Source of the DNA: Pseudomonas sp. stari2
GTDB taxonomy: Bacteria > Pseudomonadota > Gammaproteobacteria > Pseudomonadales > Pseudomonadaceae
Assembly: GCF_040760005.1 (NCBI RefSeq)
Contig: NZ_CP099760.1
Location: 3,405,501-3,469,500, forward strand
Reading direction: 5' to 3'
DNA: 64,000 nucleotides
Below are positions 44,256 through 53,490 of the stretch, in pieces. The notes under the pieces are model-generated. The model worked only from the letters and a program-made list of their open reading frames with translations, made no database searches and was not told the origin of the DNA. The stretch's first letter is position 1, and each line of letters begins with the position of its first letter. A program made the translations under genes and the position numbers.

Positions 44256-45944
44256 TCAAGCGAACACGAAACTCGAGTCCGACAGGTTAGCCACCCCCAC
44301 GCCGATCAGGGTCACGGCATAGTCGCCAATCTTCAGCACGGTATCGGCGCCGGACTGCGAAGCATGTTGCTTGTAGTCGTAGCCCTGCCCTGCGCCCTGC
44401 ACGCCCATGAACACCAGTTTGTCGCTGCCCTGGTAGCCATGGATCGAGTCGAAGCCGAACGCGCCGCTGAACAGGAAGGTGTTGTTGCCACCCACCGCAC
44501 TCATCACGTCGTTGCCGGCGCCGCCGACGAAGGTCACATGGGCCTTGTCGCTGAACAGATGATCGTCGCCGCCCAGACCGAACAGCCAGTCGCCGTCAGC
44601 GGTGGCGTTCAGCGTGTCGCCGAGCGCGCCGCCGTTGAGCGAATGGTTGTACTGGGTCAGCTCCGCACCGTTGGCCAGGCCTTTGCCGGTGACGGTCCAG
44701 GTGATTTCCTTGCTGCTCCACATCGAACCGGACTCTTTGCTCACGATTGCGCCGATGTCGCGGGTCATGCTGATGCCGCCGTAGGCATCGCGCACGTACA
44801 GCGTGCCGTCGCCGTCGTTGGCGAAGCTGAAGTTCTGCAACGGTTTCTGCAGGTCGAAGGTGTTGTGGCCCTGGCCGCCGAACAGGATGTTGAAGCCCCC
44901 GTCATCGCGGAACAGGTCGTCGCCGGCACGACCTTCGAGGAAGTCGTTGCCTGCCCCGCCCTTGAGCCAGTCGTTGCTGTCGGTGCCGATGATGAAGGTG
45001 CTGCCGGTATGCGGCTCGCCGCTGCGGCCCAGATCTTCGACCCAGGTTTTGCCCCGGGACGAGGCTTCCAGATTGGACACGATGATGGTCGAGTCCTGGC
45101 TGGTGAGGTTGTAGAACTTCGAATCGATCACCCGGTTCAGGCCATCGGCATAGCCCAGCGAACTGTGAGCCGACCAGTTCAGCGGGTTGACGATGCTGAA
45201 CGGTACCAGGTTCTGCGCGGTGGACGCGTAGTTGTCGTTGAAGTTGACGATGTTGTCGGTGGTCGAGTCGTGCGGCTTGTCGTGTTTGCCCATCGATGCC
45301 GTGCTGAACGTGGTGCCGTCGAGCACACGGAATACCGGGTCGTTCTCGAAGCCGATGTTCAACACGTTGGCGCCAGTGTTGCTCTGGGTCGGCGAGGCGA
45401 ACGAAATGTAGTTGGCGTTCTTGAAAAAACCGCCCCAGTCGCTGGCACTCAGTTCCGCTACGCTGTTGACCCCGAGCCCGCCCAGGCTGTGGCCGCTGAT
45501 CAGCACGTCCTTGGCAGCGATGCCATGGGCCGTGGCAAACGCGGCGACGGATTTGAGCAGGTTGTCGAAGGCGTTCTTCGCATAGTTCTTGGCGTAATCC
45601 ACCGGCCCGATGGCGGCCAGCAAATTGTTTTTCATGTCGCCGAAGGTGTCGCTGTAACTCAGCCCGCCGGTGCCGCGAAAGGCCACGCCGATACTGATCA
45701 GCTTGCCCGCCGCGTCGTATTTGCCGAGCACTTCCGCCTCGGCGCTGGTGAAGCCGTCCTTCTCGCCGAAGAACGTGCCTTTCGCGTCGGTCTTTCCTTG
45801 ATAACCCAGTGCCGTGGCGCCCAGTGGCGCCCAACCGGTGCCGGGCAAAGGCTGCCCGGTCGGTGTGTAGGAATACAGCGTCAGCGCGATGGCATCGCTG
45901 TACAACGCTTTACCGTCGGCTTTTTTGTAGTCAAACAATCCCAT
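44256..45944 (-). CDS. pueB: RTX lipase / polyurethanase PueB type
   Basis: A 562-residue family I.3 lipase paralogous to the downstream gene and close to PueB in length. The catalytic Ser is in ISGHSLGGLGVNS. Only the first RTX cluster is well kept ([19 protein letters not shown]); the second is shorter and more degenerate than in the neighbour. The end DSSFVFA is the type I export signal. Differences in RTX number may reflect different calcium dependence. It is likely cotranscribed with the psp genes upstream. Confidence 0.9.
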   Translation of the reverse strand: MGLFDYKKADGKALYSDAIALTLYSYTPTGQPLPGTGWAPLGATALGYQGKTDAKGTFFGEKDGFTSAEAEVLGKYDAAGKLISIGVAFRGTGGLSYSDTFGDMKNNLLAAIGPVDYAKNYAKNAFDNLLKSVAAFATAHGIAAKDVLISGHSLGGLGVNSVAELSASDWGGFFKNANYISFASPTQSNTGANVLNIGFENDPVFRVLDGTTFSTASMGKHDKPHDSTTDNIVNFNDNYASTAQNLVPFSIVNPLNWSAHSSLGYADGLNRVIDSKFYNLTSQDSTIIVSNLEASSRGKTWVEDLGRSGEPHTGSTFIIGTDSNDWLKGGAGNDFLEGRAGDDLFRDDGGFNILFGGQGHNTFDLQKPLQNFSFANDGDGTLYVRDAYGGISMTRDIGAIVSKESGSMWSSKEITWTVTGKGLANGAELTQYNHSLNGGALGDTLNATADGDWLFGLGGDDHLFSDKAHVTFVGGAGNDVMSAVGGNNTFLFSGAFGFDSIHGYQGSDKLVFMGVQGAGQGYDYKQHASQSGADTVLKIGDYAVTLIGVGVANLSDSSFVFA

Positions 45945-45970
45945 GTCGTGCTCTCTCTTCCTTTCAAAAA

Positions 45971-45994
45971 CGGCAGTTCTCTGCAGAACTGCCG
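45971..45994. terminator. Stem-loop between autotransporter and lipase genes
   Basis: CGGCAGTTCT (45971-45980), loop CTGC, AGAACTGCCG (45985-45994): a perfect 10-bp stem in the 57-base gap between the second subtilase autotransporter and the first lipase gene. It may attenuate transcription into the lipases. Confidence 0.6.
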
Positions 45995-46001
45995 CTACAC
46001 C

Positions 46002-49000
46002 TTAGAACTGCCAGTCCAGCGTCAGGCCCACACCGTGGTCCTTCTCGTTCGAACCGATCAGTCCGTTGTAGTCCAGGTTCACCCGGACATCGCGATTCAA
46101 CGCCAGCCCGGCGCGTACGCCGACCACCGCTGCATCTCGATCCATCGACACACTTTGCACCGTAAACGCGCTGTTGCCATTGGCGAAGGCCAGATGATTT
46201 TCAGCATCCACGCTGCTCAGGTTGTGCTGCCAGCCCAGTGTCGCACCCAGTTCCAGCTGATGTTTCTCGGACAGGGCAAACGTGCGCTTGGCGCGAACGC
46301 CGAGGGTCGACAGTACGGCGTCGCGATTATCTTCACCGCCCTTCAGTGCCGCGGCATCACCCTTCTCGGTGAAGCTGTCGCTGTTCAGGTGCACGTAGGC
46401 CAGGTTGGCGAACGGCTCCAGGTTCATCGGTTTCAGCCCCAGATCGTATGCAGCTTCCGTGAACAGTTGTGCAGTGGTCGCATCGCGTTTGGTTTTCTGC
46501 TTGCCGCTGACACCGGCGAATTGCAGGTCACGTTTGACGTCGATGCGATGCCAGCTGTAAGCCGCGCCGGCGGTCAGGCGCAGAGCATCGATCTGATGCC
46601 CCAGGTACGCACCCAAGTGATAACTGTCGACCGAGGCCGACGAATGTGTACCTTTGCCCATGTTCAAAGAGCTGTCGCTATAACCGGTAACGAAACCCAG
46701 ACGCGTATCTTCAGCAATCAAGCCGTCGACACCCGCCAGCAAGCCGCCAATGGAGCTGTTGGAGTCGGCATTTTTATAACCACCATCGCTCTTGCCCCAG
46801 GCGCCCAGCACTTTCAGCCAGGCATTGCTGCGGTCATCGGTCGGCGCCCCGGCATCGAACAGATCACGCTCGCGCAGGCGTTCGCCCACGGCATCGCGCA
46901 GGTAATGGCTGTCGTTGATCAGCATCGTGCCGATGGCCGGGTGAATCTCGCCGGACAGTTGCTGGAAGGCGTCTTGTGCAACCGCGGCGGTCGGCGACAG
47001 CAGCAGGGTTTCGAACAGCGCGTTGCCAGCCCCCAGACGTTCCACGGCTGCGCCGACCTCACGCTGGTTCGGGGTCAGGCCGACACTGGCGAACGAAGCG
47101 CCATTACGCCCGACCTCCAGTTGCACGCCATTGGCCGAGTAATCGAGTGTGCCACCAAGGAACGCATAACTTGGCAGAACCTGACCGAAACGGCCCTGAA
47201 TGCCACCCGCCGCTTGCAGGATGTTGAACTGGCTGCCGAGCAGGGATTTCACCTCGCCGGTGGTCAGCAAGGTCGGGCTGTTTTCCAAGGACAGCGCAAC
47301 GGTCGCGCCCTCGATGGTTGCAGTGCCACCGGCCACGACGCGGTCGCTGCTGGTAGGCGAGACTTCCACGGCGTAGGTCGAACCCGGCTCGAAGGTCACA
47401 TCCCCCGCCACGTTCAAGGTGCCGATGGAGTTGCCCGGCGCAACGATACCGCCGCTTTTCGCGTTCAGCGCAGCGATGCTGCCGTTACCGCCGAGAATGC
47501 CATCGTTATTGACCGTGACCGCCGATTGCAGCGAGCCATTGATTGCCAGTCGGCCACCGTTCACCAGGGTCGGGCCGGTGTAGGTGTTGGCGCCGGTCAG
47601 CACCAGGGTGCCGATGCCTTGCTTGGTCAGACCGCCGTGACCGGAAATGTCGTTGCGCCAGGTGTCGAGCCCGCAGGTGATGTCGGTGCACACGCGCTCG
47701 GTGGGCTTGCCGGCATCAATGATCGCGCCGATGCCGGGCAGATCCGCCACGAACTGGCTGGAGCCGTAGGCACCTTCGATGCGGAATTCGGCCGGGATGT
47801 CCTGCTCGGTGACGAACATCGCCGGACCGTCGATGCCCTTGCGCAGGTTGATCATGCCCCAGCCGTACAGGGCGTCGATGCCCGGAGCGCCGAGGTCGGT
47901 GGCGGTGGTGCGCAACACGCTGGCGACCTGAGCGCCGGTCATGTACGGGAAACGCTCCATCAGCACCGCCACGGCGCCGGCCGCGTGCGGAGCGGCCATC
48001 GAGGTGCCGTTGTAGTTTGCGTAGCCGGTGGTCAGGTTGTCGGCGTTGGTGCCGCCGATGATCGAACTGTAGATCTGCGTACCCGGCGCCGAAACGCAGA
48101 AGCTCGCGGTATAACCGCAACGCGAGGAAAAGGTACTCATGATGTACGGATTGGCGCTGGCCTGATCCGGGTTTCTTTGCAGAGCCGAGACGGTCATCCA
48201 GTTCGGCGCGATTTCCGGCACGAAGTAGCCGAGGCCGGCGATGGCGTCCGGGTTGTTCAGGTTGTAGTCGTTACCGGCGGCAAAAATGGTCACGATCCCG
48301 CTGCGCGCGGCAGCGATTGCACCGTCATAGGCGCCGCCGGGTTTGGTGCCGAGCAGCGTGCGGATCTCGTTGAACTGCAATTGCGCGTCGTTGACGGTGA
48401 AGTGCGGGTACGCCGGGTCGCGGCCGCCGAGGTCGAAACGGTCAGTGATGCCTATGCCCCAGCTGTTATTGATGATCCGTGCGCCGCTGGCGATCAGGGC
48501 ATCCCAACCGGCCTTGTACACCGCGCCGTCGTTGCCACGGACGATGCCGTCTTCCGGGCCCGGGTCGCCGTTGTCGGCACTGATGATCTGCGCGCCGAAT
48601 GCCACGCCGTGCATAACGCCACCGTCACGGCTGCCGGCCGCGATGCCGCCGACGTGGGTGCCGTGGGCACCGAGTTTACCGTTGGAGCCTACCGAGGGCG
48701 AACCGTCATAGAGGAACGCGTCCCCGGCTTTGACCGGGATGTACGGGTCGGTGTATTCGCGGATACCACTGGTGACCAGGGTCACGACCTTGTTCGGCCC
48801 GGAAAACTCCGGGTGCGCCGCGTATACCGGCTGGTCGAAGATCCCCAGTTTCACGCCTTTACCGGTATAGCCGGCAGCGTAGGCGTAATCCGCGCCGATC
48901 GCGCCCAGGCCCCAGTCCGCCTTGAACTCGGCACTTCGCCAACTGGCCGGGTCCCCTGCCCGGCCATTTTCCACGTAGGGCGCAGCGTGTGCGCTGCCCC

Positions 49001-49088
49001 AGGTGGCCATGGCGCAGAGCAAGGCGCAGTTGAGGGTTTTCAGGCGAAAGCATCCACCCGATTGCGCGGGGGTGTTGTTGTTTTTCAT
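46002..49088 (-). CDS. pspB: Subtilase autotransporter, PspB type
   Basis: A 1028-residue surface serine protease. The signal peptide lies within residues ~1-35 (cleavage near AHA). The S8 domain has the triad in IFDQPVYAAHPEF (Asp), GAHGTHVGGIAAG (His) and NGTSMAAPHAAG (Ser). A passenger-associated strand repeat (LVLTGANTYTGPTLVNGGRL) follows, then a ~280-residue beta barrel ending GLTLDWQF. The Asp is followed by Q-P instead of the usual S/T-G. The ATG at 49088 follows AAGGAAGG. It has its own two-step (type V) export and does not need AprDEF. Confidence 0.9.
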   Translation of the reverse strand: MKNNNTPAQSGGCFRLKTLNCALLCAMATWGSAHAAPYVENGRAGDPASWRSAEFKADWGLGAIGADYAYAAGYTGKGVKLGIFDQPVYAAHPEFSGPNKVVTLVTSGIREYTDPYIPVKAGDAFLYDGSPSVGSNGKLGAHGTHVGGIAAGSRDGGVMHGVAFGAQIISADNGDPGPEDGIVRGNDGAVYKAGWDALIASGARIINNSWGIGITDRFDLGGRDPAYPHFTVNDAQLQFNEIRTLLGTKPGGAYDGAIAAARSGIVTIFAAGNDYNLNNPDAIAGLGYFVPEIAPNWMTVSALQRNPDQASANPYIMSTFSSRCGYTASFCVSAPGTQIYSSIIGGTNADNLTTGYANYNGTSMAAPHAAGAVAVLMERFPYMTGAQVASVLRTTATDLGAPGIDALYGWGMINLRKGIDGPAMFVTEQDIPAEFRIEGAYGSSQFVADLPGIGAIIDAGKPTERVCTDITCGLDTWRNDISGHGGLTKQGIGTLVLTGANTYTGPTLVNGGRLAINGSLQSAVTVNNDGILGGNGSIAALNAKSGGIVAPGNSIGTLNVAGDVTFEPGSTYAVEVSPTSSDRVVAGGTATIEGATVALSLENSPTLLTTGEVKSLLGSQFNILQAAGGIQGRFGQVLPSYAFLGGTLDYSANGVQLEVGRNGASFASVGLTPNQREVGAAVERLGAGNALFETLLLSPTAAVAQDAFQQLSGEIHPAIGTMLINDSHYLRDAVGERLRERDLFDAGAPTDDRSNAWLKVLGAWGKSDGGYKNADSNSSIGGLLAGVDGLIAEDTRLGFVTGYSDSSLNMGKGTHSSASVDSYHLGAYLGHQIDALRLTAGAAYSWHRIDVKRDLQFAGVSGKQKTKRDATTAQLFTEAAYDLGLKPMNLEPFANLAYVHLNSDSFTEKGDAAALKGGEDNRDAVLSTLGVRAKRTFALSEKHQLELGATLGWQHNLSSVDAENHLAFANGNSAFTVQSVSMDRDAAVVGVRAGLALNRDVRVNLDYNGLIGSNEKDHGVGLTLDWQF

Positions 49089-49129
49089 CCAGCGACCTTC
49101 CTTAGTGATGTTGCACAAAATCCGTTTGT

Positions 49130-52081
49130 TCAGAACTGCCAGTTCAGGCTCAGGCCCACGCCGTGACTCTTCTCGCGGCTGGCCAGTTGTCCGTTGTAAT
49201 CAAGGTTCACCCGCACGTCGCGGCTCAGGGCCAGGCTGGCCTGTACCCCCACCAGCGCGGCGTCGCGTACCAGCGGCGAACTTTCGACGCTGTACGGCGC
49301 GCTGCCGCTCGCGAAACGCAAATGCTGTTCGGATTCAATGTCGGTGAGGCTGTGCTGCCAGCCGAGACGACCGCTGACATCAAGCTTTTGCGAACCCGAC
49401 AGGTTGATCGTCTTGATCGCCCGGACGCCGAGAGTACCGAGCACCGCGTCACGCTGATCGTCATTGCTTTTCAGCGCGGCAGCATCGCCCTTCTCGGTGA
49501 ATCCGTCGCTGTCCAGATGCACGTAGGCCAGATTGGCGAACGGCTCCAGAGCCAACGGTTGCACGTTCAGTCGGTAGGCCGCCTCGCCGAATACCTGAGT
49601 GGTGGCGGCATCGACCTTGGCTTTCTGTTTGGCGCTGACGTCGCCGTATTGCAGGTCCCGCTTCACGTCGGCGCGATGCCAGCTGTAGGCCGCGCCGGTG
49701 CTCAAACGCCAGGCGCCGATGTCGTGCCCGGCATAGGCACCGAGGTGGTAGCTGTCGACCTTGGCCGAAGAATGCGTGCCGGAACCCATGCTCAATGAGC
49801 TGTCACTGTAACCGGTGACCAGACCGATGCGGGTCTGCTCGTCCAGCGCGCCGTCGACACCGGCAAGCAGACCGCCGATCGATGTGCTGTAACCGGCGGT
49901 GTGGTGTTGCGAATCGGTGGTGCCCCAGGCGCCGAGGGCCTTGATCCAGCCGTTGCTTTTCGCGGTGTTCGCGTCGTGCAGGCGTTCGCCGATGGCGTCG
50001 CGCAACTGACGGCTGTCGTTGATCAGCACCGAACCGAGGGCCGGGTAGACTTCCCCGCTCAACTGCTGGAAAGCTTGCTGTGCATCGCTGGCGGTCGACG
50101 ACAGCAACAGGCTTTCGTACACCGAGTTACCAGCCCCCATGCCTTCGACGGCACTGGCCACGGCCCGCTGGTTCGGCGTCTGGCCGACGCTGGCAAAAGA
50201 CCTCGCGTTGCGTTCGACATTCAGCGCGATGCCGTTGCCGCTGTACGCGAGGCTTCCGCCAATAAACAGGTAATCAGGCACCACGGCACCGAACTGGCCC
50301 TGAATGCCGCCCGCCGCTTGCAGAATGTCGTACTGATGACCGAGCAGGCTTTTCGCTTCGGCGGTGCTGAGCAAGGTCGGGCTGTTTTCCAGCGACAGAC
50401 TGACGGTGGCGCCGCTGATGGAAGCCGTGCCGCCGGCGACGATGCGGTCGCTGGCGGTCGGTGACAGCTCCACCGCGTAGGTCGAGCCCGGAGCGAAGGT
50501 CACGTCACCGGCCACATTCAAAGTACCGATGGAGTTGCCCGGTGCCACACGACCGCCGCTGCTGGCAGTCAATGCACCGATCCGCCCGGAACCGCCGAGG
50601 GTGCCGCTGTCATTGACCGTGACCGCAGACGTCAGCGATCCGTTGACGCTCAGCAGGCCGCCGTTGACCGTGGTCGGGCCGCGATAGGTGCTGTCGCCGG
50701 TCAGGATCAAATGCCCGGCGCCGGACTTGATCAGGCTGCCCTGATACACCCGGCCCGCAGCCGCCGCATCACGGGCCGTGCCGACGGAGTAATCCGTCTG
50801 CTCCTGTTGGCTGGCGCCGACCGGAACGCCGTTCTGCCACCCTTTATCTTGCAGGGTTTGCTGCCAGGCGTTGTGCTCGGCGAGATCTTCGCTCTGGCGC
50901 TGAATCAGTGCCTTGTCGGAGATGTCGTTGCTCCACACATCGCGTTGCCCGGTGGAAAGATTCGCGTCAAACGCGCCGAGCAATTGACCCGGCCCGCGCA
51001 TTGCCCGGTTCAGGTTTGCAACACCCCAGCCGACCCGCTCGTTAGGTGCATCGGTCACGGAACCGTCGAGCTGAGTAGCGGTAGTCAGCAGCACCTCCAG
51101 CGCCTGCTGGTTGTTCATGTACGGATAACGCTCCATCACCAGCGCCAGGGCGCCGGTAGCATGGGGCGCGGCCATCGAAGTACCGGACTTGATCGCGTAG
51201 CCGCCGTCGGGAATGGTGCTGTCGATCTTTGCCCCCGGCGTGGTGATGCACCAGTACTTGGCGATACCGCACTGGTTGTACTTCTGCTGATTGCTTTGAT
51301 CCAGCCCCGACACGGCCAGCCAGTGACCTTCCAGGTCCGGCTGAAAATACGGTAGCGCCGAGCGTACGCTGGCGTTGGGGTAACCGCTGTTGCCGGCGCT
51401 GAACACGTTGATCACGCCGCGGCGCGAAACATCGGCGGCGGCATCGAGCCAGGTACCTTTGTTCCAGTGTTGGGCGTAAGCCGCGTGCAGGTCCGCCAGG
51501 GTTCGGTAACTGACATCCGGCGGCTGGCTGCCCCAGCTGTTGTTGATGGCCCGCACGCCGGCATCGGCCAGTGCGTCGTACGCCGCTTTGAAGTAGCGAG
51601 GGTCGGGATTGGGGCCGAACAGGAAGCTGTCGTTCTTGTTGGTGTTGCCGACGTAGATCTGCGCATTGAACGCCACGCCGTGCATGCCGGTGCCATCCCG
51701 GGAGGCGCCCATAGTGCCGACCACGTGCGTGCCGTGAGAATCGTTGTTCGGGTTAAGCGTGCCGCTGACTGTGAACAGCGAGCCATCGATATAGCTGCCG
51801 CTGGCCAATACCGGGTGATAACGGTCGCTGGCGAACTCGGGGTGGGCCGCGTCGAAACCGGAGTCCAGCGCGCCGATCTTCACGCCCTTGCCGGTGATAC
51901 CAGCGGCGTAGGCCTGATCGGCCTGCATCCGGTCCAGTCCCCAGTCCCGCAGGAACTCGGCGGAGCGCCAACTGGCAGCGTCGCCGGGTTTGCCTGACTC
52001 CTGGTATTGCGCCTGGGCCGGGCTTAAAGAAATTACAAGCAACAGGGTGCCGACCGAAGCCGGCTTGAAGCGTACGTCCAT
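49130..52081 (-). CDS. pspA: Subtilase autotransporter, PspA type
   Basis: A 983-residue autotransporter protease, paralogous to the downstream gene. Signal peptide DVRFKPASVGTLLLVISLSP-type, cleaved after AQA. Triad in GALDSGFDAAHPEF (canonical D-S-G), SHGTHVVGTMGAS and SGTSMAAPHATG. The strand repeat LILTGDSTYRGPTTVNGGLL and the barrel ending GLSLNWQF match its neighbour; the barrels are far more alike than the passengers. The ATG at 52081 is preferred to the GTG three codons upstream. It is 42 bases downstream of aprF. Confidence 0.9.
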   Translation of the reverse strand: MDVRFKPASVGTLLLVISLSPAQAQYQESGKPGDAASWRSAEFLRDWGLDRMQADQAYAAGITGKGVKIGALDSGFDAAHPEFASDRYHPVLASGSYIDGSLFTVSGTLNPNNDSHGTHVVGTMGASRDGTGMHGVAFNAQIYVGNTNKNDSFLFGPNPDPRYFKAAYDALADAGVRAINNSWGSQPPDVSYRTLADLHAAYAQHWNKGTWLDAAADVSRRGVINVFSAGNSGYPNASVRSALPYFQPDLEGHWLAVSGLDQSNQQKYNQCGIAKYWCITTPGAKIDSTIPDGGYAIKSGTSMAAPHATGALALVMERYPYMNNQQALEVLLTTATQLDGSVTDAPNERVGWGVANLNRAMRGPGQLLGAFDANLSTGQRDVWSNDISDKALIQRQSEDLAEHNAWQQTLQDKGWQNGVPVGASQQEQTDYSVGTARDAAAAGRVYQGSLIKSGAGHLILTGDSTYRGPTTVNGGLLSVNGSLTSAVTVNDSGTLGGSGRIGALTASSGGRVAPGNSIGTLNVAGDVTFAPGSTYAVELSPTASDRIVAGGTASISGATVSLSLENSPTLLSTAEAKSLLGHQYDILQAAGGIQGQFGAVVPDYLFIGGSLAYSGNGIALNVERNARSFASVGQTPNQRAVASAVEGMGAGNSVYESLLLSSTASDAQQAFQQLSGEVYPALGSVLINDSRQLRDAIGERLHDANTAKSNGWIKALGAWGTTDSQHHTAGYSTSIGGLLAGVDGALDEQTRIGLVTGYSDSSLSMGSGTHSSAKVDSYHLGAYAGHDIGAWRLSTGAAYSWHRADVKRDLQYGDVSAKQKAKVDAATTQVFGEAAYRLNVQPLALEPFANLAYVHLDSDGFTEKGDAAALKSNDDQRDAVLGTLGVRAIKTINLSGSQKLDVSGRLGWQHSLTDIESEQHLRFASGSAPYSVESSPLVRDAALVGVQASLALSRDVRVNLDYNGQLASREKSHGVGLSLNWQF

Positions 52082-52123
52082 GTTCACCACTCGTTTTTGT
52101 TGTTTTGTTTAGAAACTACGGTG

Positions 52124-53476
52124 CTATTGCGTCCGTGGGCCTTGCCCGAATGCTTCGTCCACCCGAGCCAGATCCTGCTCGCTCAAGGTGCCCGCGTAGT
52201 AATGCAACTTGGTCCAGGCCATGAGGTAGTCATAGCGTGCCTGGGCCAGATCGCGGCGGGTGGTAAACAGTTGTTGTTCGGCGTTCAGCGCGTCCAGGTT
52301 GGTCCGCTCGCCGCCGAGAATGCTTTGTTTGGTCGACACCACCAGCGCTTCGGCCGAGGTCAGGGCTTTCTGGTAGGCGCGCAGTTTGTTGACGCCGGAC
52401 AGACAGGCACTGAACTGGCGACGCAGCTCGATCAGGGTTTCGCGGGTCTTGCCGTCCAGCTCGAACTCGGCCTGTTCCATGGTACGACTGGCCTGACGGG
52501 TCGATGCCGATACCCCGCCACCGGCGTACAACGGCACGTTGACTTCGATGCCGATGGTGTTGGTGTCGTAACGCTGGTTATAGGTGTTGCCGCTTTCCGA
52601 TTCGTTCTGGCGCATCGAGGCATAGGCACTGACTTTCGGCAGGTGCCCGGCGCGGTTGCGCTCCACTTCATAACGGGCCACTTCCACGGCCTGACGCTGT
52701 GACGCCAGGTTCGGGTTGTTGCTGATCGCCAGTTCGTGCCAGGTGTCGTAGTTGGCCGGTATCAAGGCAAAGGTCTGGAAGTTCTGATCCAGGGGCGCCA
52801 GGTCATTGATGTCCACCGCCGGTACACCGACCAGCGCACCCAGTTCACGCAGCGCCGCATCCTGTTCATTGCGGGCCTCGATTTCCTCGGCAGTCGCCAG
52901 TTCATAGCGCGACTCGGCTTCCAGAATGTCGGTCCGTGTGCCTTCGCCCTGCTTGAACATGTGCTCGTTCTGCTGGAACTGCTGCTCGTACGCCTTCTTC
53001 TTGGCCTGGGCGATGTCGATCTGATCCTGGGCGAACAAGGCCTTGGTGTAGTTGTCCAGCACCCGCACCAACAGTTCCTGGCTCTTGCCCCGGAAGTTCT
53101 CGTCGGCAAACAGCGACTGCGCCACACCTTTGCGATACGCGGCGTAGGCCTCGTAGTCGAGCAACGGTTGCTGCAGGGTCAGGTTGGAGCCGTAACTGTT
53201 GTAGTTGCGGTTTTCAGTAAAATTGCCGCGATCGGTGAGCTGCGTAACCTTCGAGGTGTTGTGGCCCTTGTTGTAGTTGTAACCGACTTTCGGCAACAAC
53301 CCGGCGCGGCCGATGGCCCGGTTTTCAAGGCCTGCATCGCGTTCCTTGATCGCGCCGAGGAACACCGGGTCGTTACGTAATGCCTGTTCGTAGATTTCGA
53401 ACGGCCCCATGGCCGCCACCGCACTATTGCCCGCGAGCAGCGCGAACGCTGCCGCCAGCATGGAAAGCTTATTCAT
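52124..53476 (-). CDS. aprF: Type I secretion outer-membrane protein AprF
   Basis: A 450-residue TolC-family protein with signal peptide MNKLSMLAAAFALLAGNSAV (cleavage at VAA). The two repeated long-helix halves are visible (NYTKALFAQDQIDIAQAKKK; YELATAEEIEARNEQDAALR), with the barrel strands between. It forms the outer-membrane duct for the AprDE exporter. An ATG four codons upstream (53488) is an alternative start. It is two bases downstream of aprE, so the three exporter genes form one unit. Confidence 0.93.
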   Translation of the reverse strand: MNKLSMLAAAFALLAGNSAVAAMGPFEIYEQALRNDPVFLGAIKERDAGLENRAIGRAGLLPKVGYNYNKGHNTSKVTQLTDRGNFTENRNYNSYGSNLTLQQPLLDYEAYAAYRKGVAQSLFADENFRGKSQELLVRVLDNYTKALFAQDQIDIAQAKKKAYEQQFQQNEHMFKQGEGTRTDILEAESRYELATAEEIEARNEQDAALRELGALVGVPAVDINDLAPLDQNFQTFALIPANYDTWHELAISNNPNLASQRQAVEVARYEVERNRAGHLPKVSAYASMRQNESESGNTYNQRYDTNTIGIEVNVPLYAGGGVSASTRQASRTMEQAEFELDGKTRETLIELRRQFSACLSGVNKLRAYQKALTSAEALVVSTKQSILGGERTNLDALNAEQQLFTTRRDLAQARYDYLMAWTKLHYYAGTLSEQDLARVDEAFGQGPRTQ

Positions 53477-53490
53477 ACAGCCGAACATCC

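Noticed and set aside
44217..49166. Very long plus-strand open frame (over 1600 codons) opposite the lipase and autotransporter genes
   Set aside because: It is antisense to well-supported secreted enzymes. Long stop-free antisense frames are expected opposite GC-rich, repeat-containing genes, and its residue content is low-complexity.
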